A DNA stretch of 62,000 nt. Origin: Chrysomallon squamiferum (lineage: Eukaryota > Mollusca > Gastropoda > Neomphalida > Peltospiridae). The DNA is taken from contig CM022674.1 in NCBI GenBank assembly GCA_012295275.1, forward strand, positions 12,889,864 to 12,951,863. Direction: 5' to 3'. Within the stretch, counting starts at the first letter, position 1. Each line of letters starts with the position of its first letter. The translations under genes were made by a program, and so were the position numbers. Of this stretch, positions 48,531-61,207 are shown piece by piece. The notes under the pieces are model-generated. The model searched no databases. It worked only from the letters and a program-made list of their open reading frames with translations, and was not told the DNA's origin.

Positions 48531-49000
48531 AAAACACAATTCAAGACCGACAACTCTCGACAGTGAATCTAAGTTACTTTCGCATTTGGAGCTCGCAAAT
48601 GGAATTCTTGATTTTCTTTTTTTTCTTTTTCTTTTTTCAGATATACAAAATACACTCGAACGACAATTATCAACTAGAATATGGTTTTTGTTGTTTTAAA
48701 CTATAAAGAATACTCTTGAAGAGTATTCGATTTCCAATAAAATCTTTGTGAAACATTAATTATTTTTAATAGAGAAAGCTTATAACTGTGATGGCAGCGG
48801 TTTTGAGGGATTTCACTTTTATTAATTCAGTCTGAGTACATTGATTTTTTATACGAAGAATCTTTTTTGAAATCCTCTCTCTTGAGGTTACGTTCAAAGT
48901 CAGAATGATCTATAATCAGGGCCTGTGAATTTGTTCAGGATCCCAAGAGCTAATCATGGAAATAAAGCATTTATAAGAGCTCCATGTAAATTTACCGGAC
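48531..49000 (+). repeat. right edge of the continuous array: mixed 3' flank of copy 7
   Basis: Recognisable receptor 3' flank (AATAAA near 48737) that is more diverged than the others, with similarity fading between 48960 and 49000. Confidence 0.65.
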
Positions 49001-49597
49001 ATCAAATCCTCATTTTTTGAGAAAAATCGTTGATTACGTCGGTTACCCGAAGGGGGTCTTGTACCGCCTTACAAATTTCTCTTGGAGGCCCAATAATTCT
49101 TTAGCCAGATTTGAACCTACGAAAACGTATCTATTGTCTTGGCTTAACAATTCCTGGGAAGTTTAATTTGAAGAACAAATAATTAAGTTGAACGTTTATT
49201 ACTAGTGATGGTTTACTAACAGAAGCTAGTTGGAAATTACCTATGTTGCGGTTAAAGTTACTTTTTTTCAGAGTTAGGCTTCGCTTTCAGATCTTCTTGT
49301 TCGATGTAGTTTAGATCGTATCTTTAATTTTTCATAAGTAATCTGTGGCTAGACAAATTCTGTTGTTTTATATTTTGTAAATGTCAGTTTGTGTAGCCAG
49401 ATAAAAAAAAAAAAAAATAATTTTATTACATCCTCCGAATAAATTTAAATTTGTTTTTGTTAAATTCTTTTTTCTGTCTTACTTTTATCCAATTATGTTA
49501 TTTCAAATCCACTTTTTAGCTGTTACCAAACAATTTGAATTAGTGATGAAGTGTGATCTTATTGTCGTTATTGTTGTAGTTGTTGTTGATGTTATTA

Positions 49598-49648
<51 letters not shown>

Positions 49649-49866
49649 TTTTTAATTTTTTGAAGGTTAGAGTGATACGTCATGAAATGGAATTTATTTT
49701 CTTGTGAATTTAAAATCGAGTGATACGACACACTCTCGCGCGCTCTCGCACATTACAAATTTGATACTAGTGAATGAAAAACAATAATATTGTTTATGAG
49801 GCCTACGTTTATGATTGAAATGTGTTTGAGGAACTGGTTCTATGCAAAATTATCTATCAGTCTAAC

Positions 49867-49897
<31 letters not shown>

Positions 49898-50199
49898 GTG
49901 AAGAAAAGAGATGGGGAGAAACCCCATAATCAACATTGTTAGTGTGGAAACAGTAACCTTTGACCTTTTTTGAATGTCGAAATTCAAAAATGTCAACAAA
50001 GTATGATTTTACTAAGATCTATAATGTTTATAAATGACCTAATTTTATCTTTTATCTTAAACTATTTATTGATTTATAATATACGTAAGCCTCCTAATAT
50101 GAAATTCATTAAAACTGAAAATATTATGGAGTAAAAAGTGTGAATAGAAACGTAAGGGACATAACTCGCATTTATTTCTTTACAATTACCTACAATAAA
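49001..50199. other. non-array DNA upstream of DHFR
   Basis: AT-rich sequence with ATT tracts (49590-49650) and an ATA tract (49868-49896); not similar to the receptor spacers. I see no ORF. It presumably holds the DHFR promoter, but no clear element can be named. Confidence 0.5.
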
Positions 50200-50751
50200 A
50201 TGGCGCAAAATGTGAATGTTGTTGTCGCTGTGAGCAAAAATAAAGGAATCGGATTTGAGGGAACAATTCCCTGGCGTCTTAGGAAGGACCTGGCAATGTT
50301 TAAAACTATAACGTTAAAAACCACCGATGAAAATAAGCAAAATGCTGTCATAATGGGCCGAAAAACATGGCTTTCTATTCCGGCGAAGTTCCGACCACTG
50401 CCGAATCGCCAGAACATTGTCTTAAGCACTACATTGAGTGAATTACCAAAAGATGTTCATCTAGCAAACAGTTTTAAAAAAGCAATGGATTTAGTTTCGT
50501 GCGGAAAGCTTGCCGATGTTGTGGAAAATGTGTTTGTTATCGGTGGAAGTTCCGTGTACAGAGAAGCAATGGCTTGGCCGAAGTGTCGAATTTACTTGAC
50601 GCGAATTTTGGCGGAATTCGAATGTGATGTTTTTTTCCCAAATATTGACGAAAACAGTTTTAGAAAAGTTGATAATCCTGAATGGTTGCCAAGTACACCT
50701 CAGCATGAAGGTGATTTAACATTTATTTACGAAGTTTATGATAAAATGTAA
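50200..50751 (+). CDS. DHFR: dihydrofolate reductase, intronless
   Basis: 183-residue enzyme that reduces dihydrofolate to tetrahydrofolate with NADPH, feeding thymidylate and purine synthesis. The length matches animal DHFRs (about 185). Visible landmarks: N-terminal VVVAVSKNKGIG, the active-site helix with PW at 24-25 and acidic Asp30 (Glu in vertebrates), IMGRKTW, the RPLPNR segment with NIVLS, and the NADPH-loop IGGSSVYREA. An in-frame ATG exists at 50140, but family alignment and the context (A at -3, G at +4) favour 50200. A poly-A signal AATAAA lies at 50895-50900. Animal DHFR genes usually have introns, so one uninterrupted exon suggests a retrocopy or lineage-wide intron loss; neither a poly-A tail nor flanking duplications are evident. 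The frame is fully open, so it is probably functional. Confidence 0.93.
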   Translation: MAQNVNVVVAVSKNKGIGFEGTIPWRLRKDLAMFKTITLKTTDENKQNAVIMGRKTWLSIPAKFRPLPNRQNIVLSTTLSELPKDVHLANSFKKAMDLVSCGKLADVVENVFVIGGSSVYREAMAWPKCRIYLTRILAEFECDVFFPNIDENSFRKVDNPEWLPSTPQHEGDLTFIYEVYDKM

Positions 50752-50894
50752 AGAACAAAAGGGACAATACCATTTTGATGAATTATTATCAATATAAGTT
50801 TGTAGATGAAGGAAGAACATTTGTGTTTTTGTTTTCTTTTTCTCCCTTTTCTGTGTTTTTATATATATTGCCTTTATATTGCTATTCCTAAAAC

Positions 50895-50900
50895 AATAAA
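50895..50900 (+). terminator. DHFR polyadenylation signal
   Basis: Canonical AATAAA 144 bases after the DHFR stop codon, followed by a TG-containing stretch (GTATGATGTATATTGG) suitable as a downstream element. Confidence 0.55.
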
Positions 50901-51333
50901 ATTTGTATGATGTATATTGGTTTAATTATTACTGACTGAAGGTTACATTTAGTAAACAACAGATTTTTTTCGCAAGATGCAAAATTAAAATTGTCGAAAA
51001 ACAAACACAAAAGGGAGCAATAAAAAAATAAAAGAAGAAGAAAAGAAAGAAACATGTAGATTCTATTTACAATAAATTAATTAATTTGTATATTATCTCA
51101 AATGCAATTTGCTCTTTATTTTTACCTTTTTTAATCTTCTTCCTTCTTATAAAATTTTATTTAATTTTATTTTATTATAATATAATATACGAAGCCTTTG
51201 TTAAAATATCTCTGTCACGGATACTTTAAGTGATGTTATGGCTGCAAAAGCCATAATTATTAGCTACGACAATTGCCAAGTTAGTAAAAGTAACATCAAA
51301 GACCTTTTTAGATATTTACGTTTTCTAACATTG

Positions 51334-51444
<111 letters not shown>

Positions 51445-51595
51445 ATCTATTTCAGAACGTTTTGACAGTATCTAGTTTTAACAAGAATCCGAAATAAATA
51501 TATTCCTCAGATATCTGTATCTCTTTAAATTATTTTAATTTAATGAATTGTCAAAATTGATAAGGAATAATAATATCGTTGTTTTTGTTCTCTGG

Positions 51596-51640
<45 letters not shown>

Positions 51641-51644
51641 ATTT

Positions 51645-51943
51645 TTATTATATAATATATATTCACGAATGATGGGGCCAAAACCTAATATTTACCTCGA
51701 ACAAGTTGTCAGGCGAAGAGATGATAATACTACAACTACTGCCAGTACTGAAACCGTCGTCTTGTAAAGCGTGTACAAACTATAACATAACAGAATAATT
51801 TCAAAGCATTCGCCTGAAATGTACGTCAATGATTGTTACAACGAACATTTCAGCCCAGGCTGGGGGGCGAGGACCCTGCTTTGAACCAGCCCACCTGAAA
51901 AAAATTAATTATAATAATTAGTAAAAGAATTGTACTGTGTGTG

Positions 51944-52008
<65 letters not shown>

Positions 52009-52020
52009 ATGGCTGGCTGT
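51645..52020 (+). repeat. detached remnant of a long-type receptor spacer
   Basis: Matches the downstream spacer of copies 1, 2 and 5 (ATATATTCACGAATGATGGGG onward). It carries an internal deletion from ACTGAAA to CCGTCGTC and a TG tract (51935-52008) that replaces most of the GGAT block. It shows that array DNA lies on both sides of the DHFR gene. Confidence 0.75.
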
Positions 52021-55000
52021 CAAGCTAACTACTAAAGCTGTATCCTAACCGGGCGACACGAAGATTTTTTCTTTCCTAACCAAACGCGAGCGTAGCGACA
52101 AAATCAGTTTTGAAATTGTTAATTTTTCATAGGCGAATTTAACATTTAAATTATTAAATTAATTAAATGTATAGTCATTTCTGTTTATAGAGCGTTCTCT
52201 CCTGTGACATCATGTTTATCCTGCAAAATAAAGTACACTGTGCTCGAAGACTGGAAGTTATACAGTTTTGAATAAGTCTAGTATGCATGTGAAATGAGGA
52301 TCTGATCAAAGACTTTGCAAGGAAAAAAAGTAGGAGAAAATTATCCAACTATAAATAAAATGGAAGCATACAGAAATAAATATTATTTTCCTTCTTGCCT
52401 GTATTACGTTTTGAAAATATCAAATAATGTAGTTACTAAGTATTTCATTGTACTAACTATATTAACTAAATATTTTAATATACTGTTGAGCCTCGATTTC
52501 AACGACTAATGGGGAGAACACTTGGTCAGGAAAATGCAGAAGTCCGGGAAACTGTGTACATAACCATTAGCCCTGAAACATTAAGCTTTAATACACATAA
52601 CAGCTACATAATACAGCAATATAATGATGTAAGAACAATACAGAGACAAAAAAATAATAAAACAAAGTTGTAAAATGTACTCTTATGTGAAAGCAAAATT
52701 GTACAGGTAAGATTTTGGAAAATATAGTTCAAATTTTGTAGTTTTTTCAAGTTTTGAACTTGGTAAAATCGAGGGTCAACAGTTATATATATATTAAATA
52801 CTCTTGACCAAAGCGAATCTCGTCTGACCCATCCTGACAGTCACCCTCAGTTCAGATTTAACTACCACACTTGGCACCTTATAAACAATTTTTGAATTAA
52901 AGATATATTTATATGGTTTTTTTTTTACAGTATGCAATAGCATATTTAGTATTTTTTAAAAGATTTTTGCCTTTATTTCAACAGAAAATTTTATTTTAAG
53001 AGAAAACTGAGGTCAATAATAAAAAAAAAAAAAAATCGAAAAAAAAAAAAAAAAAATCAGAAAAAAAGTATGAATAATAATGATAATAATAATAAAAAAA
53101 TAAACAATATGCTATATTCCAAACAACTATTAAATAATCGTCTGATCCATCCAGACGTAGTCACCCTGGAATACTGTCCATTCTTACGGGAATTGCCTCG
53201 TCAGCACCCACGGCCCACTGTCCTTTGTTTCTTGAACAGTGCCAACGTCGGTGAAACAGAACAGATGTAATCAATCACCAGCATCGTCCTGTTTGACACT
53301 TTTTTTTTTTCAGGACTCCATAGCAACAGTCGCAGTTAGTGGAATATTCTGAAATAATGATTAACAATGACGAAATGATAATAAAACTAGATGATGATGG
53401 TGAAATATTAATTTTATTAGTAACCATAAAAATGTTCTGGTCCACTGGAATGTTTGACACGCTCTAAATTCAGAAACCCTACAGCTTTTGTAAATTTAAA
53501 TAAATTCCAACATCAAATGAAAAATATAAAATACAGTTTTATTAAAAATAAAAATAATATAAATGTTTTGATATCTATATTCAGAAAACTGAACCTGGAA
53601 ATAAATAAATAAAAAATAAATAAATTCCTGAGCATGAACGGAACCTGGATTTGAAAGAGATTTTCCAGATATCAAATTGTTATTTTTTAAAGTTATACAC
53701 ATATTATTAGGATCTGTTCTAGTTAATTAATAAATCAGGTTCGAATTTAGAATTACCATTTTATTGAAACACTATAACTGTCCAAATGTAATCTATGAGT
53801 CTTAAAATCAACGTCGTTAACGAGTGACGTCATCATAATTACCTAGAGACGGAGTACGGAGTAACGAAAGTAAATAAATAAACAAAATTTTGAAAAGGAA
53901 AAGTTAATTATGGTTTATATTCATTTTTACTGCTGTCATTGATTCTACTACTACTGCTAATTCTGGAACAACAATAACAATACTAACAACAACTACAACA
54001 ATTACTACTAAATAATACAGTTAAATGGCCGCTCCTGTCACCATTTTGTATTTATTTATGAAAAAAGTTTATTCATTATAAAATAGTATTTGTAAATTAT
54101 ATTTTCAAAATTCCAACTGTTAAGCGTTAATTAATTAATCATTATCTCCATTTTAGTAACTAAATTATATTTTGTAAATAAATTTAAACTTACTTTTTTT
54201 TATATCAAAATAGAAACAGAAATGAAACAGAAATCTTCACAACCATGAGAATAAACGTTTCTTAGGAATATGATGTCACAAAAATAACGTAAACAGTGAG
54301 CCAATGAGATTAGGAATAGGATTTGAAAGGGGGCGGTTTTTATTTTCCTTTTATGGAAATGAATGTAAGGGAGAGAGATTGAGAGAGAGAGAGTTTATAA
54401 AACTCGACTAATATAAAATGTTTCATTTGCCATAAAAATACATTGCTATACTGGGATGAAACGAAGAAAGATAAATCGCAGAGTAATTTCATGAAATAAC
54501 TGAAATTTACAACAGATTTGTCTCGCTGTGGGTTTACAGAAAGACAGACGAGACAAAAGGGGCGGGGGGATCTGAAAGATGGACTAGGCTTTAGTTGTGT
54601 GTGTGTGTGTGTGTGTGTTTCTTTATAATTTCACAAAATAACCTGGTATAAATATCTACTGTCGTTTTCAGACATTTCAGAAAATAAATAAAAAGAAAAT
54701 GACGTATTCATAACCATACGTATGTGTGTCGTGTGTGTAGATATATGTATGTGTGTTTGAGTTCTTTCAGAATATTACAATTTCTGCGGTTTAATATTAT
54801 GTGTAACAATTATAAGATAATCTTATTAACAACTGATCAGAAACAAAACACAAAACAGACTGTAAAGTTTGTATAAATTTTATTACAAATGCTCATCATA
54901 TTAAACATTTTCATTTATTATTATTATTATTATTATTATTTATAATCGAAAGGTAATTGATACTTCCAAGCGATGTGTCACTTTTTTAAGGCTGGTAGCA

Positions 55001-56509
55001 AGATTTATTTTTATTTTTTGTTTTTCCCATAATCCCAGTTTTTGATAAACACTTCCTGTAATAGGAAAATGGATACACCAAGGGCAGATCTGGTGTAATC
55101 TAACCAGTGTCTTGTAAAAGAGAAACTACTAAAACAAAAATGTTAACTATGTTTTACAACAAAAGTAAAATAGAAAACTGTCAGACACAAAACATGAAGT
55201 TTAATTTTATTGTCTTAATACGTTTGTGATGTTGTTTCAGAACTGTTAGTCATATTCACAATGTGTATATACTTAGTAAACAGTATTTTTAAACAAAATA
55301 ATAAATAAATAAATAAATAAAAATAAAATTGTAAGAAACTACACATACATTTATCTAAGTATCTTTATCATAAATTTAAGAAGTTGATATATAAAAAATT
55401 TAAAAACAAAAAAAATTAACCTCTGTGTATATATGTGTACTAAAACAAGAAATAATCAGATTATTTACAAACAGTAGAAAAGAAAATCCAGTACTTTTTC
55501 TGATTAGTGAATGCTTTTTAATTTGTCAGATATGTGACCATAACTGTTAAAACAGAAAATTCAAATAAATATCTTTTCAGATTCTTATGTATATTTTTTT
55601 CAGAAAATATTGAGTTTATCAAACTTGACCACAGTTCACTAATTTAATTTCCAGTCATATTTATGTGACATTACTTGTAAAATTCCAAGAGAGAAATCAT
55701 TTTTTTTTTCATCACCAGATCAAACAATAATATATATATAGACATGTACAAGATTAATCATTAAATTTATGAAATATGAACAGTGAACACCATACAAACA
55801 CTAAACAGACAATGACTAATATCTTTAATAATTAAGTTATCAATATTATGCTTATACTATAATAACGGATTGAAATATGATGTTATTTTATTTGTAGAAC
55901 TTTAGTCCCAGTGCTTATCAAAATGCATGACATTTATAAGAAACGAGAACGTTGTTTATGATTTCGAAATATATTCATTCCAACAAATGTGTTAATTTGG
56001 TGTACATGTCTGCAAAAAGACAAAGCCAGTTCCAAATATACTACAAAAGGATGTTCAGCTTCTTAATAAGATAAAATTAAAATGTTTTTTCACTTCATGG
56101 ATTTCAATTTGGTTTCAGGTAAATGTTGTCAGTATGGTAAAATTATAGTCCATTTGTTAAGTCTTGTAGAACAAGCATCATTAAAAAAAAGCAGATCTGA
56201 TTTACAAATAGAAAATGAGGTAGGTGTAACTTCTAAGATTTGTGTATGTGTGTTCATGTGTCTGTATGTGTTTACACGTATCTGTATACATTAGTTTGCA
56301 GTGTACGAGTAAAGCAGTATTAAGCATGTATCTGCCGAATATGCAGTATAACTAAAACAAAAGGGTCTTAAATTTAGATTTTTTAGACAAATGGATGTCA
56401 TATATTCCAATACAAATAGCTCCTTGAAACAAAATATTTGCAAAATATCAGTTTTGCCATTTTTTTTTTTTAATATATATATAATGTATTTCAATTTTTT
56501 TTTCAAAAT
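52021..56509. other. intergenic DNA, no gene seen
   Basis: AT-rich with poly-A runs (53020-53070), an ATT tract (54915-54942), and TG tracts (54597-54618, 54720-54760). Two short similar segments (about 52825-52855 and 53140-53170, CGTCTGA-CCATCC-GTCACCCT) look like diverged repeat fragments. A small CCAAT plus TTTGAA plus GGGGGCGG cluster at 54301-54336 resembles a promoter but no transcript can be attached. The open frames present are short and composition-driven. Confidence 0.5.
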
Positions 56510-56760
56510 CTAGTGCGTGAAGTTTTCTTTGTTGCTTGGTTTGTTCATGTCTGAGCTGTTCTGTCTCGCTTTGTCTATCTTCTTTGCTTGTTTCCTATGC
56601 ATGATGTTGCGAGGTGAGTTTGTGTCTATGATCACCGTTGACAACGGAGAACGTGTCACGTCACACATTCGTTTTTCCGTAAACAGCTTCTTAGGCCGGC
56701 ACGGTCGTGGAATCTTTGACGTATTTTTGACTTTTTTGGACATCCCTTCTTTTTTATCTG
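56510..56760 (-). CDS. CDCA3: CDCA3 coding exon 4 (terminal)
   Basis: Begins after a polypyrimidine tract and the tandem acceptor TTAGCAG, so position 56760 or 56757 may be used, with or without one Ala. Encodes the basic tail with RSPL and the KEN box and stops at TAG (56512-56510). Confidence 0.85.
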
Positions 56761-56862
56761 CTAAGAAAAAGAAAAAGAAACATTTGAAGTTGCTATCTGG
56801 GATTATTTCTAAACCATTTCTAGTATTTATTCTAGTATTTAACATTATACATGTGTGTGTGT

Positions 56863-56901
<39 letters not shown>

Positions 56902-58654
56902 TAAACACAGTTACAAAATACAAAATTAATAAGTGAAGAAAATGGACTTAGTAAATTAAAATAAAATAAAATGAATTAAAAATTACTAATAAAATTAACT
57001 GATCGTAATAGTAAATTGTTTTCACAAAACCATAGGACAAATTTCATGAACTATTCTAAACCATATTGTGGTATAAAAATAAAATTTAAAAAAATTATAT
57101 TTATGATAAGCCCAAATTCTCTTCTTTTTTCTTTTTTTTACCCATTTTGTTCATGCCTTCCAGACAAATTTATTATCTAAAATTTAAATTAACTTAATCC
57201 TCCCAAACAACACACATACTCTACAGTGTTCAGATACATCTCCAACACACACACACACAAAAACTCACCACTGTCCTGACTGTTAGAATTCAGCAAGGCC
57301 ACACCCTCATCATCAGACATGGAGAAATTCTGAAACTCTGCAGCTGCTCCTGTGTCGCTGACAGAAGATTCAAATGTGTTCTGATGTTCAATCATGGACG
57401 ACAGACTGTTGCAGGTTGTTTCGGAAACACTGAATGTTTCTGTGATTTTGCTGATGTCTTGGATAGCCTGTGCTGTTTCAGTAACTCCTGAATTCTGTTC
57501 ACAGACCTCAACAGACAAGTCCAGAGCCCTGTTTTCCTGAACTGTTGCTGGAAAGCAAAAATAAAACAAATAACATATGTGGTGGTACAAAACAAACAAC
57601 TGTCTCTCTTAGTCAGAAAAGACTTCTGTAAAGCATTAGAGAATTAATATTATCAGGGTTCCATGCAAAAATTCAGCAGAAATTTTGAAGACTTTTTATG
57701 TACCAGATAAGATGATTTTATGGACCTTTGGAGGAGATTAATGATTGGTATGACATACACATCTTGATGTGTTTGATGTGAGTCAAAATGCTGATGGGTA
57801 ATTTCATACACAGCATTCCAACAGAGTCATGGAGCTGTGATGAAATACACATGCATGTGAGGAAAATAAAGAACAGAATATTAATAAATTTACCAAAACA
57901 TGCATTTTAATGGACTTTTGAACATCTGAAATGTTAGCACTTTTAAGTACTTAAATTTAACAACACTGACTTATAGAACATCTACGGCTTTTAAGTACTT
58001 GAAAGAATTGTGACCAATAATATTTAAAAAATATTTATAAAAAAAAATAAAAGGTTTATTGAATAGAACAAAAAGGATTAAAATTTCCTGGCAGAATCAG
58101 AAAACCCCACAAAGCAAGATAGAACCAGAAGACGGTCTGTAGTAGCTGTTAGTTTACATCATCACAAATATGACATAACTGATACGTGGCATATAATGTT
58201 AATAATAATGCAGTAATGATCATGAAAAATTCATATTTTATTACATGGTATCCTAGTTATCACTTATAATAAGATACTATTACTTCAGAAACAATACTTA
58301 AAACTGTGGTTTTTTGCTTTAAAATGTTTTCTTCTAGGCAGGATAGCCTAAATACATCTTTGAAGTGATGAATTTAGTTTTTTTTTTTTTTCATTTTTAC
58401 AAGAACCCACATTTTTGTTAATGATATTAAAGCATGACAGAAATATTCAAAGCTAATTTAAAAACATTTTGAAAGAGAGACAGACATAATAACTTTAGCT
58501 GTGATCACTTAATTCTTTGTTGTTTGTCTTGACATCAACAAATATATCATTTTTTTTTTTTAAAATATCTGCATTATATATATTATCATAATTATGATAT
58601 TTCAAACACAGGAGAAATAAATAAAGAAAATCAGCTTTATCTGTAATTGTTAGA

Positions 58655-58691
<37 letters not shown>

Positions 58692-59453
58692 AAATGTTCA
58701 TTATTGTTAACTTTATTGACAGTAAAAACTGATTTTCATCATATAAAATTCATTGATACAGTTAATATAAACACCACTTTCATAAAGTTTTAATAATTAA
58801 AAAGATAATTAAATATTAAACTTACTATACATTTCTGTTTTTTCAGAAGGCACATTTAAAAGAGTGGTAGTGTGTGAATGATCTGTAACCTGTATCTCAC
58901 TGTTATCTTCTTGCAGTTGAAAACACTGTGCAGTGGCTTGTTCTGTAAATAAAACAGTTATAAACTATAGCAGGTCTGAAAAGTAGGGTCAAAAGGGAAA
59001 ATATTTTTGTCTATAATAAGCAGGAGTCTTTCTGTTTTGTTTACTTTCTTGCTTTTTAAAAATTAATCATTTAATATTAATAAAATCACCATTTAGCCAT
59101 TTGCAAAAAAAAAAAGAAGAAAGAAATGAAAGCAATACAAAACAACAACAACATAATAATAATAATGATAATAAAAATATTAATAATAATAATTAGATTT
59201 TTATTTCAAAACCATTTTATATTCAAGCCAGTTCCCACAACAGTTGTTATGGGAAGAGGGTTAAAAATATATATTTTAATACTTAATAGAAATGCCGTAA
59301 TTTCTGTGAGAAACAGTCAAAAAGTTCTAACAAAAGAATAAATGATATCAACTCATTTAATAAATATTTGAAAAACATTTTATTATTAATTTTAGGTGTT
59401 AAAGTTGAACATAGATTTTGAAACTGTGAATTAAATAGAAATTATATATAAAA

Positions 59454-59491
<38 letters not shown>

Positions 59492-59820
59492 GTGTGTGTG
59501 TGAGTCTTGCAGTAAAAGGTCAGTGTACAACACTGTCATTGGTAAACTGGCTGGAACGGGAGAAAAACAAACAAGGATTAAACTGACTGCTAACCTGAAC
59601 AGACTATAGATGTGATAGGAGTTCGGACTATGCCTGGAGTTGGTGAGCGTGGATCTAACAGAATTTCTGGACTTTGGTCAACGACAATTGGTGTCCGTGT
59701 GATGTTGTCAGTTGGAGATCTTGGATCATGGTGCAGCAGTCGTTTTGGGGCTTCGTATTTAACTGGTGTTATGTCTGTATAGTATATCTCTTCATCAGGC
59801 TTGCTGGCCAACAGTCCCAT
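56510..59820 (-). CDS. CDCA3: CDCA3 (Tome-1) homologue, four coding exons
   Basis: Joined exons 59820-59595, 58942-58826, 57547-57269 and 56760-56510 give 873 bases and a 290-residue protein with no internal stop; all three introns are GT-AG and phase 1. CDCA3 is an F-box-like trigger of mitotic entry that promotes Wee1 turnover and is itself destroyed by APC/C-Cdh1 in G1 (established for vertebrates). Seen here: start MGLLASK, two DPRSPT motifs (32-37, 56-61), each followed by RTPI (42-45, 66-69), an acidic Ser-rich middle (exons 2-3), a basic C-terminal part with RSPL (244-247) and TNSP, and a KEN box at 285-287 near the end. Human CDCA3 has the same order of motifs. The low-complexity middle is not conserved enough to confirm by eye. 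Confidence 0.85.
57269..57547 (-). CDS. CDCA3: CDCA3 coding exon 3
   Basis: 279 bases between acceptor TTTCCAG and donor GTG/GTGAGT; 93 residues, acidic and Ser/Thr-rich, including SMSDDEG. Just after the donor lies a TG tract (minus-strand reading), inside the intron. Confidence 0.8.
58826..58942 (-). CDS. CDCA3: CDCA3 coding exon 2
   Basis: 117 bases between acceptor TTTACAG and donor ATA/GTAAGT; phase 1 in and out, about 39 residues rich in Gln, Glu, Thr and Ser. There is no start codon of its own, so it is visible only by its splice sites and by continuity with exons 1 and 3. Confidence 0.75.
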
Positions 59821-59828
59821 AATGCACT
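59595..59828 (-). CDS. CDCA3: CDCA3 coding exon 1 (with 8-base 5' UTR)
   Basis: Acceptor TTTCAG just before 59828, then AGTGCATT and the ATG at 59820. Encodes residues 1-75 and ends CAG/GTTAGC at 59595, one base into codon 76. The acceptor implies an upstream non-coding exon. The MGxxxS start fits N-myristoylation. Confidence 0.85.
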
Positions 59829-60572
59829 CTGAAATGTAAAATTATAATAATAATAAAAATAACAACAACAACAACAGTAATAATAGTATTAATATAAATA
59901 AAAAATTAAATAAATAATATATTCAATAGAGCTGTTTACACCTACAGATGTGGAAGAAAACTGGAATCAAAATAAAATTAAAACATCTGTTTGTGTTAGT
60001 TTGAGTATATGTATGCAACTTCAAGATTATTATATTATAAATTAAATGTTATACTATAGATTGGAACATCAGTTTTTTTGGCATTCTTAAATTTATATCA
60101 CAAATATCAAACTATGTATACCAAAACCAAAATGTTTGTGACATTACATTACTGATTAATTATATTACAATATTCTAAAAGTGAAGATATATCCCCCCAT
60201 TGTCCGAAGCCCTATATTCGTATCACATCGTTTTCACTTTCATTTTTCTTCTTCTTTTTTTAATGATGCATATTTTTCCATTCTGAATTTAAGTCATAAA
60301 TGTAATATATAACAAAAGATATGAGTATGAAATCACATTACTGATTAATCCCAATATTCCAAAAGTGAAAATACATTATTACAACTAGTGAGTAGTGTAC
60401 TACTATTATTAGCCATTACTGCATTAGCAATCCATCGTTTTCATTTTCTGAGTTCTTAAATTCGTCATAACTGACAGATATTTTTTGTGATTACAAAAAC
60501 ACAAACATTATTTCTTTAACTATAAGTTTATAAATGTTGCATATGCTTCATACGTTATTCTGATACTTAAAC

Positions 60573-60630
60573 CTGATCATATATTTTTGAATAAAGCCTT
60601 GTCGATCTTGAACATAAATATCTCGATATC
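60573..60630 (-). other. candidate CDCA3 non-coding first exon
   Basis: A donor-like CAG/GTTTAAGT ends at 60573 on the - strand, just downstream of the CCAAT/CGCG/CHR-like cluster. Splicing to the acceptor at 59828 would complete the 5' UTR that the exon 1 acceptor demands. The start position is a guess. Confidence 0.3.
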
Positions 60631-60635
60631 CTACT

Positions 60636-60706
60636 TTTGAACTTCGCGCTTCAGCCAATGAAACATAATGAACATTTCTTAAATCGCGAGACAAAATTGT
60701 GATTGG
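60636..60706 (-). promoter_or_regulatory. CDCA3 promoter candidate: two CCAAT boxes, E2F/CDE-like and CHR-like sites
   Basis: Read on the - strand: CCAAT (60706-60702), ATTGG (60659-60655), GCGCGAA (60649-60643) and TTCAAA (60641-60636, fits TTYRAA), with 3-4 bases between the last two. This order resembles the NF-Y plus CDE/CHR promoters of G2/M genes, a class to which vertebrate CDCA3 belongs. Expression timing here is inference. The cluster is in the shared CDCA3-USP5 interval. Confidence 0.4.
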
Positions 60707-61025
60707 ATAAATACTTATTGTTGGTACTTCCAAACGATATCTGAAGAGCACCAAAGAAAATAGCTATTCGTTTCTTTGTCGTGGTCAAAATGAAACCTGT
60801 TATAGACAAAACAAATATTTGTTTTGGTCAACCACCTTTTTTTTTAAAAAAAAAGAAGATCTGTATACAAATTATTTACAAGATTAATATTAACTATTAA
60901 AAATCATAGAATGAATCTCTTTAAATCTATAATATTTTTATATTTGTCATTAGATTAGCGTGTTTATCCTAACTTGAGTAATATTTAATATTACATGTTG
61001 ATGTTTGTATGGATGTTTAATTTAG

Positions 61026-61041
61026 TTTCAGTGTCACTGCT

Positions 61042-61089
<48 letters not shown>

Positions 61090-61090
61090 T
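61026..61090. repeat. (AAT)n microsatellite upstream of USP5
   Basis: ATA/AAT run in the CDCA3-USP5 interval. It produces the poly-Ile frame that precedes the USP5 start codon. Confidence 0.9.
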
Positions 61091-61207
61091 AACTCCGCAT
61101 TTCTGACTGCATCCACTGAAATTAAACGCGCTTCATGTCGCAGAAACCAGTGTAATAAGTTTCTGTGTTTTTTGCAAATCATTATTTTCAGAAATCATAG
61201 GACAGCG

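Noticed and set aside
53070-53270. 66-codon frame downstream of DHFR
   Set aside because: Short, begins in an AAT/poly-A tract, no motif or splice support.
60548-60754. 68-codon - strand frame upstream of CDCA3
   Set aside because: Overlaps the promoter-like cluster and has no resemblance to a known protein; better explained as promoter and 5' UTR DNA.
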